The notes under the pieces: model-generated | What the model saw: the letters and a program-made list of their open reading frames with translations, nothing else | What the model was told of the DNA's origin: nothing | The model's database searches: none | Part shown: positions 23,631 through 32,457 of the stretch, piece after piece | Layout: every line of letters begins with the position of its first letter | Numbering within the stretch: the stretch's first letter is position 1 | Made by a program: the position numbers and the translations under genes | Assembly: GCF_900104745.1 (NCBI RefSeq) | Contig: NZ_LT629732.1 | Span: 1,971,981-2,035,980, forward strand | DNA: 64,000 nucleotides | Reading direction: 5' to 3' | Source of the DNA: Actinopolymorpha singaporensis | GTDB taxonomy: Bacteria > Actinomycetota > Actinomycetes > Propionibacteriales > Actinopolymorphaceae

Positions 23631-24805
23631 ACGTGCTCGACATCATCCTGATCGTCGCGGCGATCTGCTACGGCATCTCCGGCTACCGGCAGGGGTTCCT
23701 CATCGGCGCCCTCGGCGTCGCCGGCCTGATCGGCGGCGGGTTGGCCGGTGCCTGGCTCGCGCCCGTCGTCCTGGACAAGTACGAGCCCAGCCTGCGCGTC
23801 TCGCTGGTGGCGCTCGGCATTGTGCTGGCCGGCGCCTTCCTCGGCCAGGCGCTCGGTGCCGCGCTCGGGGCCGCCCTGCGCTCGCGCGTTACCTGGCGTC
23901 CGGCGCACTTCGTCGACGCGACCGCGGGCGCCGCGCTCAGCATCGCCGCCATGCTCGTGGTGGCCTGGATTCTCGGGTCCGCGGTCGCCAACGCGCGTTT
24001 CGGTGACGTCTCCACGACCGTCCGCGGTTCGCGGGTGCTGGCGACCGTCGACGAGATCGTCCCGCCGTTCGGCTCGCAGGCGGTGCAGGCGTTCGGCCGG
24101 GTGGTCGACCCCAGCCTGTTCCCGCGTTATCTCGCGCCGTTCGAGGCCGAACGCATCGCGCCCGCCCAGCCGCCGGCCGCCGGTGTGCTGAAGGACCCCG
24201 ACATCCGGCGCGCCGGCCGCAGCGTGGTGCGGGTGACCGGCGTGGCGCTGGAGTGCTCGCGCTCCCTGGAGGGCTCGGGGTTCGTCTACGCGCCGAACCG
24301 CGTGATGACCAACGCCCACGTGGTGGCCGGGGTGTCGGCGCCACGGGTGGAGACCCGCGAGGGCCGCCGCTACCACGCCCGCGTGGTGTCGTACGACCCC
24401 GAGCGCGACGTCGCGGTCCTGGCCGTGCCCGACCTGCCGCTCGCACCGGTACCGCTGGACGAGGGCGCCAAGCCCGGCGACGAGGGCGCGGTGCTCGGGT
24501 ATCCCGGCAACGGCCCGTTCACCGCCGGCGCGGCCAGGGTGCGTTCGGAGCAGGCGCTGCGGGGCCCGGACATCTACGGCAACCAGCAGGTCACCCGCGA
24601 GGTGTTCTCGCTGTACGCCAAGGTCCGGCCGGGCAACTCCGGCGGCCCGCTGGTCTCGACCGAGGGCCATGTCACCGGGCTGGTCTTCGCCGCTTCGGTC
24701 GAGGACGGCTCGACGGGGTACGCCCTGACCGCGGAAGAGGTGGCCGGCAACGCCCGGGCCGGGGTGAACGCCCGGGAACCGGTGTCGACCGGCGGCTGTT
24801 CCTGA
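23627..24805 (+). CDS. marP: MarP-type membrane serine protease
   Basis: The product is 392 residues from a GTG at 23627 overlapping the NUDIX stop. The N-terminal ~130 residues are a CvpA-like bundle of four membrane helices. The C-terminal extracytoplasmic domain is a trypsin-fold protease with His231 (MTNAHVV), Asp261 (ERDVAVL) and Ser338 (RPGNSGGPL). Cys210 and Cys391 are 181 residues apart, exactly the spacing of the disulfide reported for M. tuberculosis MarP (C214/C395), which controls its activation. MarP is needed for acid resistance there. The gene order nth, ResA-like, NUDIX, marP, ephE is the same, so orthology is well supported. Substrates here are not known. Confidence 0.92.
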   Translation: MNVLDIILIVAAICYGISGYRQGFLIGALGVAGLIGGGLAGAWLAPVVLDKYEPSLRVSLVALGIVLAGAFLGQALGAALGAALRSRVTWRPAHFVDATAGAALSIAAMLVVAWILGSAVANARFGDVSTTVRGSRVLATVDEIVPPFGSQAVQAFGRVVDPSLFPRYLAPFEAERIAPAQPPAAGVLKDPDIRRAGRSVVRVTGVALECSRSLEGSGFVYAPNRVMTNAHVVAGVSAPRVETREGRRYHARVVSYDPERDVAVLAVPDLPLAPVPLDEGAKPGDEGAVLGYPGNGPFTAGAARVRSEQALRGPDIYGNQQVTREVFSLYAKVRPGNSGGPLVSTEGHVTGLVFAASVEDGSTGYALTAEEVAGNARAGVNAREPVSTGGCS

Positions 24806-24872
24806 CCGGGTTTCCCGGCGCGCCAGACGGACTCGCGGCCCGGCGTACTGCCCGCCCGGCCGACGCCTGGGA

Positions 24873-25787
24873 TCAGGCCTCGTCGAGCCAGGCCAGGAGC
24901 TCCTTGAGGAAGGCGTCCGGCGCCTCCTCGTGCGGGAAGTGGCCCACGCCGTCCAGCAGTCGCCATCGGTGGGGGCCGGCGACGTACTCCGCCGACCCCT
25001 CGGCAGTGGCGGGCAGGACAGACGGGTCCAGCATCCCGTGCACCTGCAGCACCCGCTGGGTGACGGGCTGCTTCATCCGGGCCACGAACCTGCGTCCGTC
25101 GGAGCGGAACGCCGCACGCACCAGCCAGCGGTAGTACTCCAGCGCGCAGTGCGGCGCCGGCCACAGCTGCATCGCCGTGCGGTAGCGCCTGGCCGCCTCG
25201 GGATCGGGGAACGCCGAGCCGGGTGCGGACCACCGCCGCAGCAGGCGTTCGACGAGCGCACCGTCGTCGGCGACCAGTTGGCGTTCGGGCAGCAACGGCG
25301 CCTGGAACGACACCACGTGCCCGGCGGAGCGGAGCTGGCTGCCGCCCCGGAACGCCTCGCGGCGCAACCGCAGCGGGTGCGGCGCACCGACCACGGCCAG
25401 CGAGTTGACCTGACGGGGATGCAGGGTGGCGGTGGCCCAGGCGACGTACCCGCCCCAGCCATGCCCGACCAGGACGGCGTCGGAGTGGCCGAGCGATCGC
25501 ACCAGCCCGGCCACGTCGCCGGCCAGGGTCACCGGGTCGTAGCCGCGCGGCGTCTTGTCGCTACCGCCGTAACCGCGCAGGTCCATGGCTGCGGCACGGT
25601 ATCCCAGGTCGGCCAGGGCGGGCAGCTGGTGCCGCCACGCCCACCAGAACTCGGGGAAACCGTGCAGGAAGAGGACGAGCGGTCCGTTGCCGCACTCGGC
25701 CAGGTGAAACCGCGCGCCGTTGGCCGCCACCCAGCGGTGGGTCCACGGCCCGTCGATCTCGACAGCTCCCCCTGCGTGGGCGCTCAT
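24873..25787 (-). CDS. Alpha/beta hydrolase of the EphE branch, nucleophile replaced
   Basis: The product is 304 residues with the epoxide-hydrolase layout. The oxyanion segment is FLHGFPEFWWAWRHQLP, and MDLRGYGGSDKTP follows. Lid tyrosines are at 218-219 (ALEYYRW), the acid is Asp254 in VHGMLDPSV and the base is His283 in GVGHFPHEE. At the nucleophile elbow, where epoxide hydrolases have GHDWGG, this protein has V-G-H-G110-W-G-G, so the catalytic aspartate is a glycine (GGC instead of GAC). It is either inactive, uses another chemistry, or carries a point change. It converges on marP and corresponds by position to ephE (Rv3670). Confidence 0.85.
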   Translation of the reverse strand: MSAHAGGAVEIDGPWTHRWVAANGARFHLAECGNGPLVLFLHGFPEFWWAWRHQLPALADLGYRAAAMDLRGYGGSDKTPRGYDPVTLAGDVAGLVRSLGHSDAVLVGHGWGGYVAWATATLHPRQVNSLAVVGAPHPLRLRREAFRGGSQLRSAGHVVSFQAPLLPERQLVADDGALVERLLRRWSAPGSAFPDPEAARRYRTAMQLWPAPHCALEYYRWLVRAAFRSDGRRFVARMKQPVTQRVLQVHGMLDPSVLPATAEGSAEYVAGPHRWRLLDGVGHFPHEEAPDAFLKELLAWLDEA

Positions 25788-25859
25788 GCCCCCACTGTCC
25801 CATAGCGGACAGCGAGCCGACGCGGAGGTGACCGCTCCGCGCCCTCAGGGCGTGTTGAC

Positions 25860-26339
25860 CTACCGTCCCGACGGGCCGAGCTGCGGCCGCCCGCCGGCGT
25901 TCTGGTCGTGGTGGCCGAGCTGCTGGACCATCGTCTTGGTCTCGTCGATGGACCGCTTGGTGCGCTCGGGCGGACCGGCCTTCTTCATGTTGCGCTTGCC
26001 GATCAGCGCGAGGATGCCGGCGATGATCAGGTAGACGACCCCGACGACGACGAACGCGATCGCCGGATGCAGGCCTGCGGCGACGAGGCCGTAGCCCGCT
26101 GCGATGGACAGCATCAGGAACGCGACGTATCCGAGGAACGCCGCACCGCCGAACATGCCGGCGCCCTTGCCTGCCGCCGTGGCGCTCTCCTTCAGTTCCA
26201 CCTTGGCAAGCTCGATCTCGCCACGAAGCAGGGTGGACAGGTCGCGACTGGCGTCCGCGACGAGCTGGCCTAGCGACCGCTCGTCGGACGCCGAGGCGCG
26301 GGACTGCGATCCGGGCACAGTGTCGTGCTGCGTGGCCAT
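25860..26339 (-). CDS. Phage-holin-superfamily III (DUF1469) membrane protein
   Basis: The product is 159 residues from an ATG at 26339. A hydrophilic start leads to SLGQLVADASRDLSTLLRGE, then IELAKVELKESATAAGKGAG, the family signature of the actinobacterial holin-like/DUF1469 group. Two membrane helices follow (FLGYVAFLMLSIAAGYGLVA and AIAFVVVGVVYLIIAGILAL), and a charged tail KRSIDETKTMVQQL. Despite the holin name, these are chromosomal membrane proteins of unknown role. It matches Rv3669 in position between ephE and the following transporter. Confidence 0.88.
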   Translation of the reverse strand: MATQHDTVPGSQSRASASDERSLGQLVADASRDLSTLLRGEIELAKVELKESATAAGKGAGMFGGAAFLGYVAFLMLSIAAGYGLVAAGLHPAIAFVVVGVVYLIIAGILALIGKRNMKKAGPPERTKRSIDETKTMVQQLGHHDQNAGGRPQLGPSGR

Positions 26340-26397
26340 GCGCGCTCCTTGCCTCGTGACGGCTCCTGGCGACGTTCTCGACCAGGTCGCGACCAGA

Positions 26398-27621
26398 CTA
26401 TGACGATGTCACCTGACGTGCTCGAAGCCGCAGCCGAAGAAGTACCACCGCGATCGCCGCGGCGACCAGCGAGGCGGTGAGTACGGCCGCCTTCACCCGG
26501 GCCGCCTCCGCCGGGTCGGAGCCGAACGCGAGATCGGAGACCAGCAGCGAGACGGTGAACCCGATCCCGGACAGCGCGGCCACGGCGAACAGGTCCCGCC
26601 ACTCCAGGTCGGGGTTGAGGTCGGCCCGGGTGAAGGTCGCCGTCAGCCAGGCTCCGCCGAAGACACCGACCGCCTTTCCGACGACCAGGCCGACCATGAC
26701 GCCGACCGCGGCGGGGTCGCGCACCATCGCACCGAGCGCCGCCGCGCTCACCGGGACCCCGGCCGCGAACAACGCGAACGCCGGTACGGCCAGGCCGGCC
26801 GACAGGGGGCGGATCCGGTGTTCGAGGCGTTCGGCGGGGGAGTGCTCCTCGCCCGGGTCGGGCCGCACCCTGGTCAGCAGGCCGAGCGCGACCCCTGCCA
26901 CCGTCGCGTGCACTCCGCTCTCGTGCACGAACCACCAGACCGCGATGGCCAGCGGGAGGTAGATCCACGGCGTACGGACCCGGCGACGCTGCAGGTAGGC
27001 GTACACGCCGAGCAACGCCACCGCCGCCGCCAGCGCCAGGAGGTCGAGGTGGTCGGTGAAGAACACCGCGATCACCGTGATGGCGCCCAGGTCGTCCACG
27101 ACCGCCAGCGTGAGCAGGAACGCGCGCAGCGCCGCCGGCAGGGCCGAGCCCGCGACGGCGAGGACGGCCAGCGCGAACGCGATGTCGGTGGCGGTCGGCA
27201 CCGCCCACCCGCCGAGGGTGGACCGGTCACCGGAGCCGGCAACCACCGCGACGTACAGCAGCGCGGGCACCACCATCCCGGCCAGCGCGGCGACGACAGG
27301 AACCAGGGCGAGGGACAGCCGGCGCAGGGAGCCGGTGACGAGTTCACGCTTGAGTTCCAGGCCGGCGACGTAGAAGAAGATCGCCAGCAGCCCGTCGGCG
27401 GCCCACTGCTCCACCGACAGCGGGCCGATCGCGAACTCGCGTACGTGCTCGTAACCGGCGTGCCACGGGGAGTTGGCCCAGACGAGCGCGATCACCGCGG
27501 CGCCGAGCAGGAGGGCGCCGCCCACGGTCTCCTGGCGCAGGACGTCGCCGAGGAAGGAGCGTTCGGCGCCGGTCTGGTCGGGAAGGACGAGCCGTCGGAT
27601 GCGTACGGTGGGGCGCGCCAT
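26398..27621 (-). CDS. nhaA: Na+/H+ antiporter NhaA
   Basis: The product is 407 residues from an ATG at 27621 with GGAG seven bases upstream; earlier in-frame codons add an arginine-rich run. Twelve membrane helices are expected. Family landmarks are FLGDVLRQETVGGALLLGAA, WANSPW, the LLAIFFYVAGLELKREL stretch, the unwound helix IV with VPTATDIAFALAVLAV, and AFLLTLAVVDDLGAITVIAV, where the two aspartates (VVDD) are the transport site. It exchanges sodium for protons at alkaline pH and in salt. It is transcribed toward the DUF1469 gene (58 bp gap). Confidence 0.94.
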   Translation of the reverse strand: MARPTVRIRRLVLPDQTGAERSFLGDVLRQETVGGALLLGAAVIALVWANSPWHAGYEHVREFAIGPLSVEQWAADGLLAIFFYVAGLELKRELVTGSLRRLSLALVPVVAALAGMVVPALLYVAVVAGSGDRSTLGGWAVPTATDIAFALAVLAVAGSALPAALRAFLLTLAVVDDLGAITVIAVFFTDHLDLLALAAAVALLGVYAYLQRRRVRTPWIYLPLAIAVWWFVHESGVHATVAGVALGLLTRVRPDPGEEHSPAERLEHRIRPLSAGLAVPAFALFAAGVPVSAAALGAMVRDPAAVGVMVGLVVGKAVGVFGGAWLTATFTRADLNPDLEWRDLFAVAALSGIGFTVSLLVSDLAFGSDPAEAARVKAAVLTASLVAAAIAVVLLRLRLRARQVTSS

Positions 27622-27736
27622 GGTGGTCTCCGTCCGTCGGCTGGGTCGGCGGAGGACCGCGCGTGGGCAGGCTCCGCTGAGGACTGCCGACCAGACTTCC
27701 CGGCGCACCGGGTCCCACCCTACGGGACGGCTGGGT

Positions 27737-28750
27737 TCACCTCGGGTGGCCGCTCCGCCGCTGGCGGCCGGCCTCGTAGAGGACGACAGTGCCCGCGACC
27801 GCGGCGTTCAGTGAACTGGCGGCGCCACCGGCCGGTATCCGGGCCACGATGTCGCAGGCCTCGCGCCAGCCCGCGCTCATGCCGCGGGTCTCGTTCCCGA
27901 CGACCAGCAGAGTGGGGCCGGTCAGGTCGACCTGGTCGACGTCCTCGGTCCCGGCCTCGTCGGTCCCGACCACCTGCATTGGTACGCCGGCCGCGCGTAG
28001 GTCGGCGACCCAGGCGAGCACGTCACGGGGTGCGGCGGCCCGCACCGTGGGCAGCGCGAACAGCGAGCCGGTACTCGCCCGCACCGCCTTCGGGTCGTAG
28101 ACGTCCGCGGCGTGGCCGGTGACCAGCACGCCCCGGGCGCCGAACGCGTCGGCGGAGCGGACCAGCGTGCCGATGTTGCCGGGGTTGGCGGGCCGGTCGA
28201 AGACCACCACCAGGCCGTCGGCGCCCACGTCGATCCGGTCCATCCGGTCGGGGGGAATCCTGGCCACGGCGAGAAGTTCGGGCAGGTCGTCGGACTTCTC
28301 ACCGAGTTCGCGCAGGAGTTCGGGATCCATCGCGACGTGCTGCACGTCCGGTTGCTCGGCGCGAATCCGTTCGGTGATCCGCCGAGCCCATTCCGACGTC
28401 GCCGCCGCCTCCACCGACCTGCCGGCCGCCGGGCGCAGCAGCGCGCTCAACGGCCAGCCGTGTTCCACCGCCAGGCTGATCGGTCGTACGCCGTGCACGA
28501 GGAACTCACCCTGGTGGTTGCGCTTCGTCCGGTTGTCCAGCAGCGCGTGCCACTGCTGGAACCGCGCGTTGCGGGCGCCGACGTGCAGATCCTGGCCGAC
28601 CCGGGGCCCGTCCTTGGCTCGCGGTGCTGATGCCGGTCCGGGGCCGGAACTGGTTCGGGACGCGGCTCGGGATCCAGCCCTGGACCCGGGTCCGGATCCC
28701 GGGCGGTGGGGGCGGCGCGGAGTGCTCGACACGGGTCCCGATGCTGGCAC
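27737..28750 (-). CDS. TrmH/SpoU-family RNA 2'-O-methyltransferase
   Basis: The product is 337 residues from a GTG at 28750. The first ~50 residues are low-complexity Pro/Ser/Gly/Arg sequence and the start is uncertain. ARNARFQQWHALLDNRTKRN begins a substrate-binding domain of the SpoU_sub_bind type. The SPOUT knot domain has motif 1 VFDRPANPGNIGTLVRSADAFG, motif 2 TLLVVGNETRGMS and motif 3 VARIPAGGAASSLNAAVAGTVVLYE with its conserved asparagine. These proteins methylate the ribose of rRNA or tRNA with SAM. The exact nucleotide is not predictable. It diverges from the coiled-coil gene. Confidence 0.88.
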   Translation of the reverse strand: MPASGPVSSTPRRPHRPGSGPGSRAGSRAASRTSSGPGPASAPRAKDGPRVGQDLHVGARNARFQQWHALLDNRTKRNHQGEFLVHGVRPISLAVEHGWPLSALLRPAAGRSVEAAATSEWARRITERIRAEQPDVQHVAMDPELLRELGEKSDDLPELLAVARIPPDRMDRIDVGADGLVVVFDRPANPGNIGTLVRSADAFGARGVLVTGHAADVYDPKAVRASTGSLFALPTVRAAAPRDVLAWVADLRAAGVPMQVVGTDEAGTEDVDQVDLTGPTLLVVGNETRGMSAGWREACDIVARIPAGGAASSLNAAVAGTVVLYEAGRQRRSGHPR

Positions 28751-29039
28751 AGGTGCGCCCCGCGCGGATGCGGCGCCTCGGCCCTGACGGTGTACCGGTA
28801 TGACCTTCTCACGCCTTATGCACGGCCTGGTTGGTGTCGGTGACGACGGTTAGGATTTCCTCACGTCGCCCGCGAGGCGTTCGGTGTTCGCGAGCGGCCC
28901 ACAACAGCTGCCGAAACGACGTCGTTGCCCGCGGCGCCGTTGGTGACGTGTGCCTTCCGGCCACGCCCTCCGCTCGACGCAGGACCCCGCCCGTACTCAC
29001 CGCCAGAGCTTTCCCGCCGGACCCGAAGGACGAGTGCCC

Positions 29040-30221
29040 ATGCCAGACTCCATCCCCACCTCGTTCCGCGTTGTCCGCCGGGGCTACGAGCCGACCCAGG
29101 TGGACCAGACGGTCCGCAAGCTCAACGAGACCCTGGACGCCGTACGCCGGGAGAAGGCCTACCTCGCCGGCCGGGTGCAGGACCTCGAGACGAAGGCCGT
29201 GCAGGCCCGGGAGCGACGGAGCGAGTCGGCCTACGCCGATCTCGGCGAGCGCATCGGCCGCATCCTCGCGTTGGCCGAAGAGGAGGCCGCCGAGCAGCGT
29301 GCAGCGGCGACCACCCACGCCCACGAGCTGCGCCAGGAGGCCGAACAGGCCGCCGGTGAGCTGCGCAAGGAGGCCGAGCGGTACGCCACCGAGCGGCGCG
29401 CCGAGGCCGACCGCGGCGCTGCGGAGCTGCTGAGCGAGGCGAAGGACCAGGCCGCGGAGATCGTCGATGCCGCCGAGCGGGACGCCGCCGCCCTCCGGGC
29501 CGAGGCGGAGGCGCTGCTAGAGGACCAGCGGGCCAAGTCCGCACAGGCCGCCGTCGACCTCGAACGCGCCCTCGCCCAACGTCGCGAGCACGCCGACCGG
29601 GACATCGCCGAGCGGCGGTCGGCCGCCGAGCAGCACCTCGCGGTGGTCCTGGAGCGCGCTGAGCAGACCCACGCCGAGGCCGACCGCCGCCAGGCCGAGG
29701 CCGCCGCACAGGCCGAGCGTTCGATCGAGGAGGCGCAGCGCAAGGCGCAGACGATCGTGGCCGAGGCGAAGGCGCGCTCGGAGCGGATCCGCGGCGACGC
29801 CGACCGGGAGCTGAAGTCCATCACCCAGCGGCGGGACAGCATCCTCGCCCAGATGGCCAACCTTCGGCAGATGCTCGCCACCCTGTCCGGGGGCGAGGAC
29901 GCAGGCTTCGCGCTGGCCGCCGTCGGTGTGCCGGGTTCCTCCGCGCCGTCCACCGGCCAGGAGGCGCCGCAGGACGCCGGACAGAACGCAGGCGACGGTG
30001 CGGACGAGAAGCCGGGTGAGAAGGCGGAGGAAGCGTCGGCGACCGCGGACGCGCCCGAGCACGGCGACCGAGGGACCAACGGCGACCGCCCGGCGGGAGG
30101 GCCCGCGGCTCCGGACGTCCCGCAGCCGGGCAACGCCGGCGACAAGACCCAGCAGCTGGCGCCCGTACGCCCCGACGACCCGACGGTGCAGCAGCCTCGG
30201 GTGCAGCTGCGACGCAGGTGA
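29040..30221 (+). CDS. DivIVA-like/Scy-FilP-type coiled-coil protein
   Basis: The product is 393 residues from an ATG at 29040 (AAGGACGAG upstream). The N-terminus SFRVVRRGYEPTQVDQTVRK matches the F-x-V-x-RGY-x-x-x-QVD motif of DivIVA, Scy and FilP proteins, which bind membranes or each other at cell poles. About 270 residues of continuous coiled coil follow, rich in A/E/R with repeated AEA and ERR units (EAERYATERRAEADRGAAEL). The last ~100 residues are disordered and acidic to proline-rich. By family it should be a cytoskeletal organiser of polar growth. It is shorter than Streptomyces Scy and closer to FilP in size. Confidence 0.8.
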   Translation: MPDSIPTSFRVVRRGYEPTQVDQTVRKLNETLDAVRREKAYLAGRVQDLETKAVQARERRSESAYADLGERIGRILALAEEEAAEQRAAATTHAHELRQEAEQAAGELRKEAERYATERRAEADRGAAELLSEAKDQAAEIVDAAERDAAALRAEAEALLEDQRAKSAQAAVDLERALAQRREHADRDIAERRSAAEQHLAVVLERAEQTHAEADRRQAEAAAQAERSIEEAQRKAQTIVAEAKARSERIRGDADRELKSITQRRDSILAQMANLRQMLATLSGGEDAGFALAAVGVPGSSAPSTGQEAPQDAGQNAGDGADEKPGEKAEEASATADAPEHGDRGTNGDRPAGGPAAPDVPQPGNAGDKTQQLAPVRPDDPTVQQPRVQLRRR

Positions 30222-30274
30222 CCGGCGCCCCGTCAGATCCAAAAGCAGTTGCGGTGCCCAGTAGGGTCGCCGCG

Positions 30275-30943
30275 ATGGCACACGTTCTCTCCGTCAACGT
30301 CGGGGCACCCGAACCCAACCCGCACAAGGACACCGAGTCCACCGGTATCGGCAAGCTGCCGGTCACCGAGCCGGTCGACGTACGCGCACCCGGGCCCAAG
30401 CACGGCGGGCAGGGCAGCGGTCTGGTCGGCGACTTCATCGGCGATCGGAAGAACCACGGCGGTGACGACCAGGCGGTGTACGCCTACGCCCGGGAGGATC
30501 TCGACCACTGGCAGCGCGTGCTCGGCCGGGAGCTGCGGCCTGGTTCGTTCGGGGAGAACCTCACCACGGTCGACGTGGACGTCAACGGCGCCCGGATCGG
30601 CGAGCGGTGGCGGATCGGTTCGACGGTTCTCGAGGTGTCGGTGCCGCGGATCCCGTGCTCGACGTTCGCCGGCTGGCTCGCCGAGCGTGGGTGGATCAAG
30701 ACGTTCACCCGCGGCGCCCTGCCCGGGGCCTACCTCCGGGTGGTCACGCCCGGACAGGTGCGTACCGGTGACGAGGTGGTCGTCGTCCACCGGCCCGACC
30801 ACGACGTCACCATCGCGCTGACGTTCCGTGCCCTCACTCTGGAGCCGGAGCTGTTGCCGAAGCTGCTGGCCGCCGACGCGTTGCCCGCCGAGGTGCATGA
30901 CCGGGTCCGACGCCGGCAGGGCTTCCAGCTCGACGACGACTGA
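30275..30943 (+). CDS. MOSC-domain protein (YiiM type)
   Basis: The product is 222 residues from an ATG at 30275. Conserved pieces of the short MOSC family are HGGQGSGLVGDFIGDRKNHG, DDQAVYAYAREDLDHW, PGSFGENLTT, IGERWRIGSTVLEVSVPRIPC with the cysteine of the domain (IPCSTF), and a terminal domain after GDEVVVV. YiiM-like proteins are linked to molybdenum-cofactor chemistry and detoxification of N-hydroxylated purines. The gene follows the coiled-coil gene by 53 bp and converges on the phosphotransferase gene. Confidence 0.88.
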   Translation: MAHVLSVNVGAPEPNPHKDTESTGIGKLPVTEPVDVRAPGPKHGGQGSGLVGDFIGDRKNHGGDDQAVYAYAREDLDHWQRVLGRELRPGSFGENLTTVDVDVNGARIGERWRIGSTVLEVSVPRIPCSTFAGWLAERGWIKTFTRGALPGAYLRVVTPGQVRTGDEVVVVHRPDHDVTIALTFRALTLEPELLPKLLAADALPAEVHDRVRRRQGFQLDDD

Positions 30944-30969
30944 CGGTGAACCTCCTGGAGGGGTGTCAG
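30940..30969. terminator. Nested hairpin pairing two convergent stop codons
   Basis: CTGAC (30940-30944) pairs with GTCAG (30965-30969), and CCTCC-t-GGAGG (30951-30961) forms an inner stem. The TGA of the MOSC gene and the reverse-strand TGA of the phosphotransferase lie in the opposite outer arms. Terminator role is inferred. Confidence 0.45.
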
Positions 30970-32027
30970 CCGGGCAGCAGGGCGAGGAGTTCGCGCATCT
31001 CGTCGTAGGACTCGGCGACGCCGACGTGGTTGCCCAGACGGTGGCGTTCCAGCCGGGCGGCGGCGAGGTGCGAGGCCCGGTAGATCAGCCGGCGCAGCCT
31101 CGCCTCGTCGGCGTTCGTCAACGGTCCGTACGCCTCCCAGAACGCGTCCCGCTCGGTGCCCGGCCGCCGGCCCGCGAGCAGGATCGACCAGTCCGCTTCG
31201 GGGTCGCCCCATGAGCACCGGTGGCAGTCGAACACACCGCAGACAGTCGGCTCCGGAGCGCCCGGAGTGAGCATCACGTTGACTGTCCACAGGTCGCCGT
31301 GCAGCAGGCGGGGCTCGCGGATCCGGTCCAGCACGGTGCGGTGGGCGACGGCAACCTGGGCCAGCCGGCGTACGTCGGTGGCGTCCAGGCCGAGGTCGTC
31401 CAGGTCGGCGGCGAGATCGTCCAGGTGAGCGGCCACCGCCTCGCTCCAGGTGTCGAACGCCGGGCCGGAGACCGGGCCGAAGCGTTCTCCACGTACGTCG
31501 TGGACGACCCGGGTGATCGCGCCCAGGTTCCGGTAGAACGCCGCCCAGGACGCCCGCGGGTAGGCGGCCAGTCCCTCGGGCGCCGGTACGCCGTGCAGCA
31601 GTGACTGGAACACGTAGTCCCGGCCCACGACCTGCTGGCTGAAGTCGGTCGCGAGCAGCCTCGGCATGAGCGCGGCGATCGGGGCGAGGTGGGGGATGCT
31701 CGCGACCTCGTTGCGCAGGAATGCGTGATCGGTGCGGGACTGCCGGGCGGGCTCCGGCGCGACCCGCAGAATGACCGAGCGATCCCTGCGCGGGTTCGCG
31801 CCCGAGGGCTCGCCGGGGCTCTCATGTGGGTCCTCGCCGGTGTTCACGTCGGTGAGGTCGACGCTGTAGGTGTTGTTGTACGTGCCGTTACCGAGTTCGA
31901 CCGCCGCGCGGACCTGCACGTGCGTGCCGAAGGCGCGACGGGTCATGGCCACCACCTGCTCGGCGGTGACCGACTGCTGGAACGCTTCCGACGGGCGTTC
32001 GATCGGCTGGAAGTCCACGAGTGCCAA
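30966..32027 (-). CDS. Aminoglycoside-phosphotransferase-family (APH/choline kinase fold) protein
   Basis: The product is 353 residues. The kinase core shows a nucleotide loop region LGNGTYNNTYSV, SVILRVAPEP with the strand-3 lysine replaced by R, the Brenner catalytic motif LLHGDLWTVNVM (D and N), and the metal segment CGVFDCHRCSWGDPEADW in place of DFG. Proteins of this kind phosphorylate small alcohols such as sugars or antibiotics; the substrate is not predictable. The longest frame starts with TTG at 32027, four bases after GGGAG; a GTG at 32018 is an alternative. It diverges from the 121-residue protein gene. Confidence 0.8.
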   Translation of the reverse strand: MALVDFQPIERPSEAFQQSVTAEQVVAMTRRAFGTHVQVRAAVELGNGTYNNTYSVDLTDVNTGEDPHESPGEPSGANPRRDRSVILRVAPEPARQSRTDHAFLRNEVASIPHLAPIAALMPRLLATDFSQQVVGRDYVFQSLLHGVPAPEGLAAYPRASWAAFYRNLGAITRVVHDVRGERFGPVSGPAFDTWSEAVAAHLDDLAADLDDLGLDATDVRRLAQVAVAHRTVLDRIREPRLLHGDLWTVNVMLTPGAPEPTVCGVFDCHRCSWGDPEADWSILLAGRRPGTERDAFWEAYGPLTNADEARLRRLIYRASHLAAARLERHRLGNHVGVAESYDEMRELLALLPG

Positions 32028-32091
32028 GGATCTCCCGGTGACCAGAGTCTGCGCATCGGCCGCTGTCGGTGGCCGGGGTTAACGTACGCCG

Positions 32092-32457
32092 ATGGCAGAG
32101 GGAACGCTCATCGCCGAGAGCCTGCGCACCGACTGCGAACTCGACGAACTCGACCTCACCGTGCACAGGATCGTCCGCGTCGACGCCGGAGACCCCACGG
32201 CGGGGCAGCCGGCGCTGTGGACGCTGCTGTCGTTCTCGCTGCCCGACGAGCGGGCGCCGAGACTGGCGGCGCAGTTCGTCGGTGCGCTGGACGTCGGCAG
32301 CTGGTACGTCGACTTCCGGACGAACGAAGAGACGTTCGTCGTCTACGCCGGGCGGATCTTCCGCCATCCACGCGGCGACCAAGCTGGCGAAGCTGCGGCC
32401 AAGGCGTACGGTCTTTCGGTCGGAGTACCCGCGCCACAGCTGGACTGGCCGACCTGA
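32092..32457 (+). CDS. Conserved-looking hypothetical protein, 121 residues
   Basis: ATG at 32092. The sequence is soluble and mixed alpha/beta: GTLIAESLRTDCELDELDLT, VHRIVRVDAG, LWTLLSFSLPDERAPRLAAQ, GSWYVDFRTNEETFVVYAGR. I do not recognise the family. The strand-rich centre with W-Y-V-D-F and F-V-V-Y-A-G resembles small proteins found near stress genes in actinomycetes, which is not enough to assign a role. It stands alone, divergent from the phosphotransferase gene and convergent with the oxidoreductase gene. Confidence 0.6.
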   Translation: MAEGTLIAESLRTDCELDELDLTVHRIVRVDAGDPTAGQPALWTLLSFSLPDERAPRLAAQFVGALDVGSWYVDFRTNEETFVVYAGRIFRHPRGDQAGEAAAKAYGLSVGVPAPQLDWPT

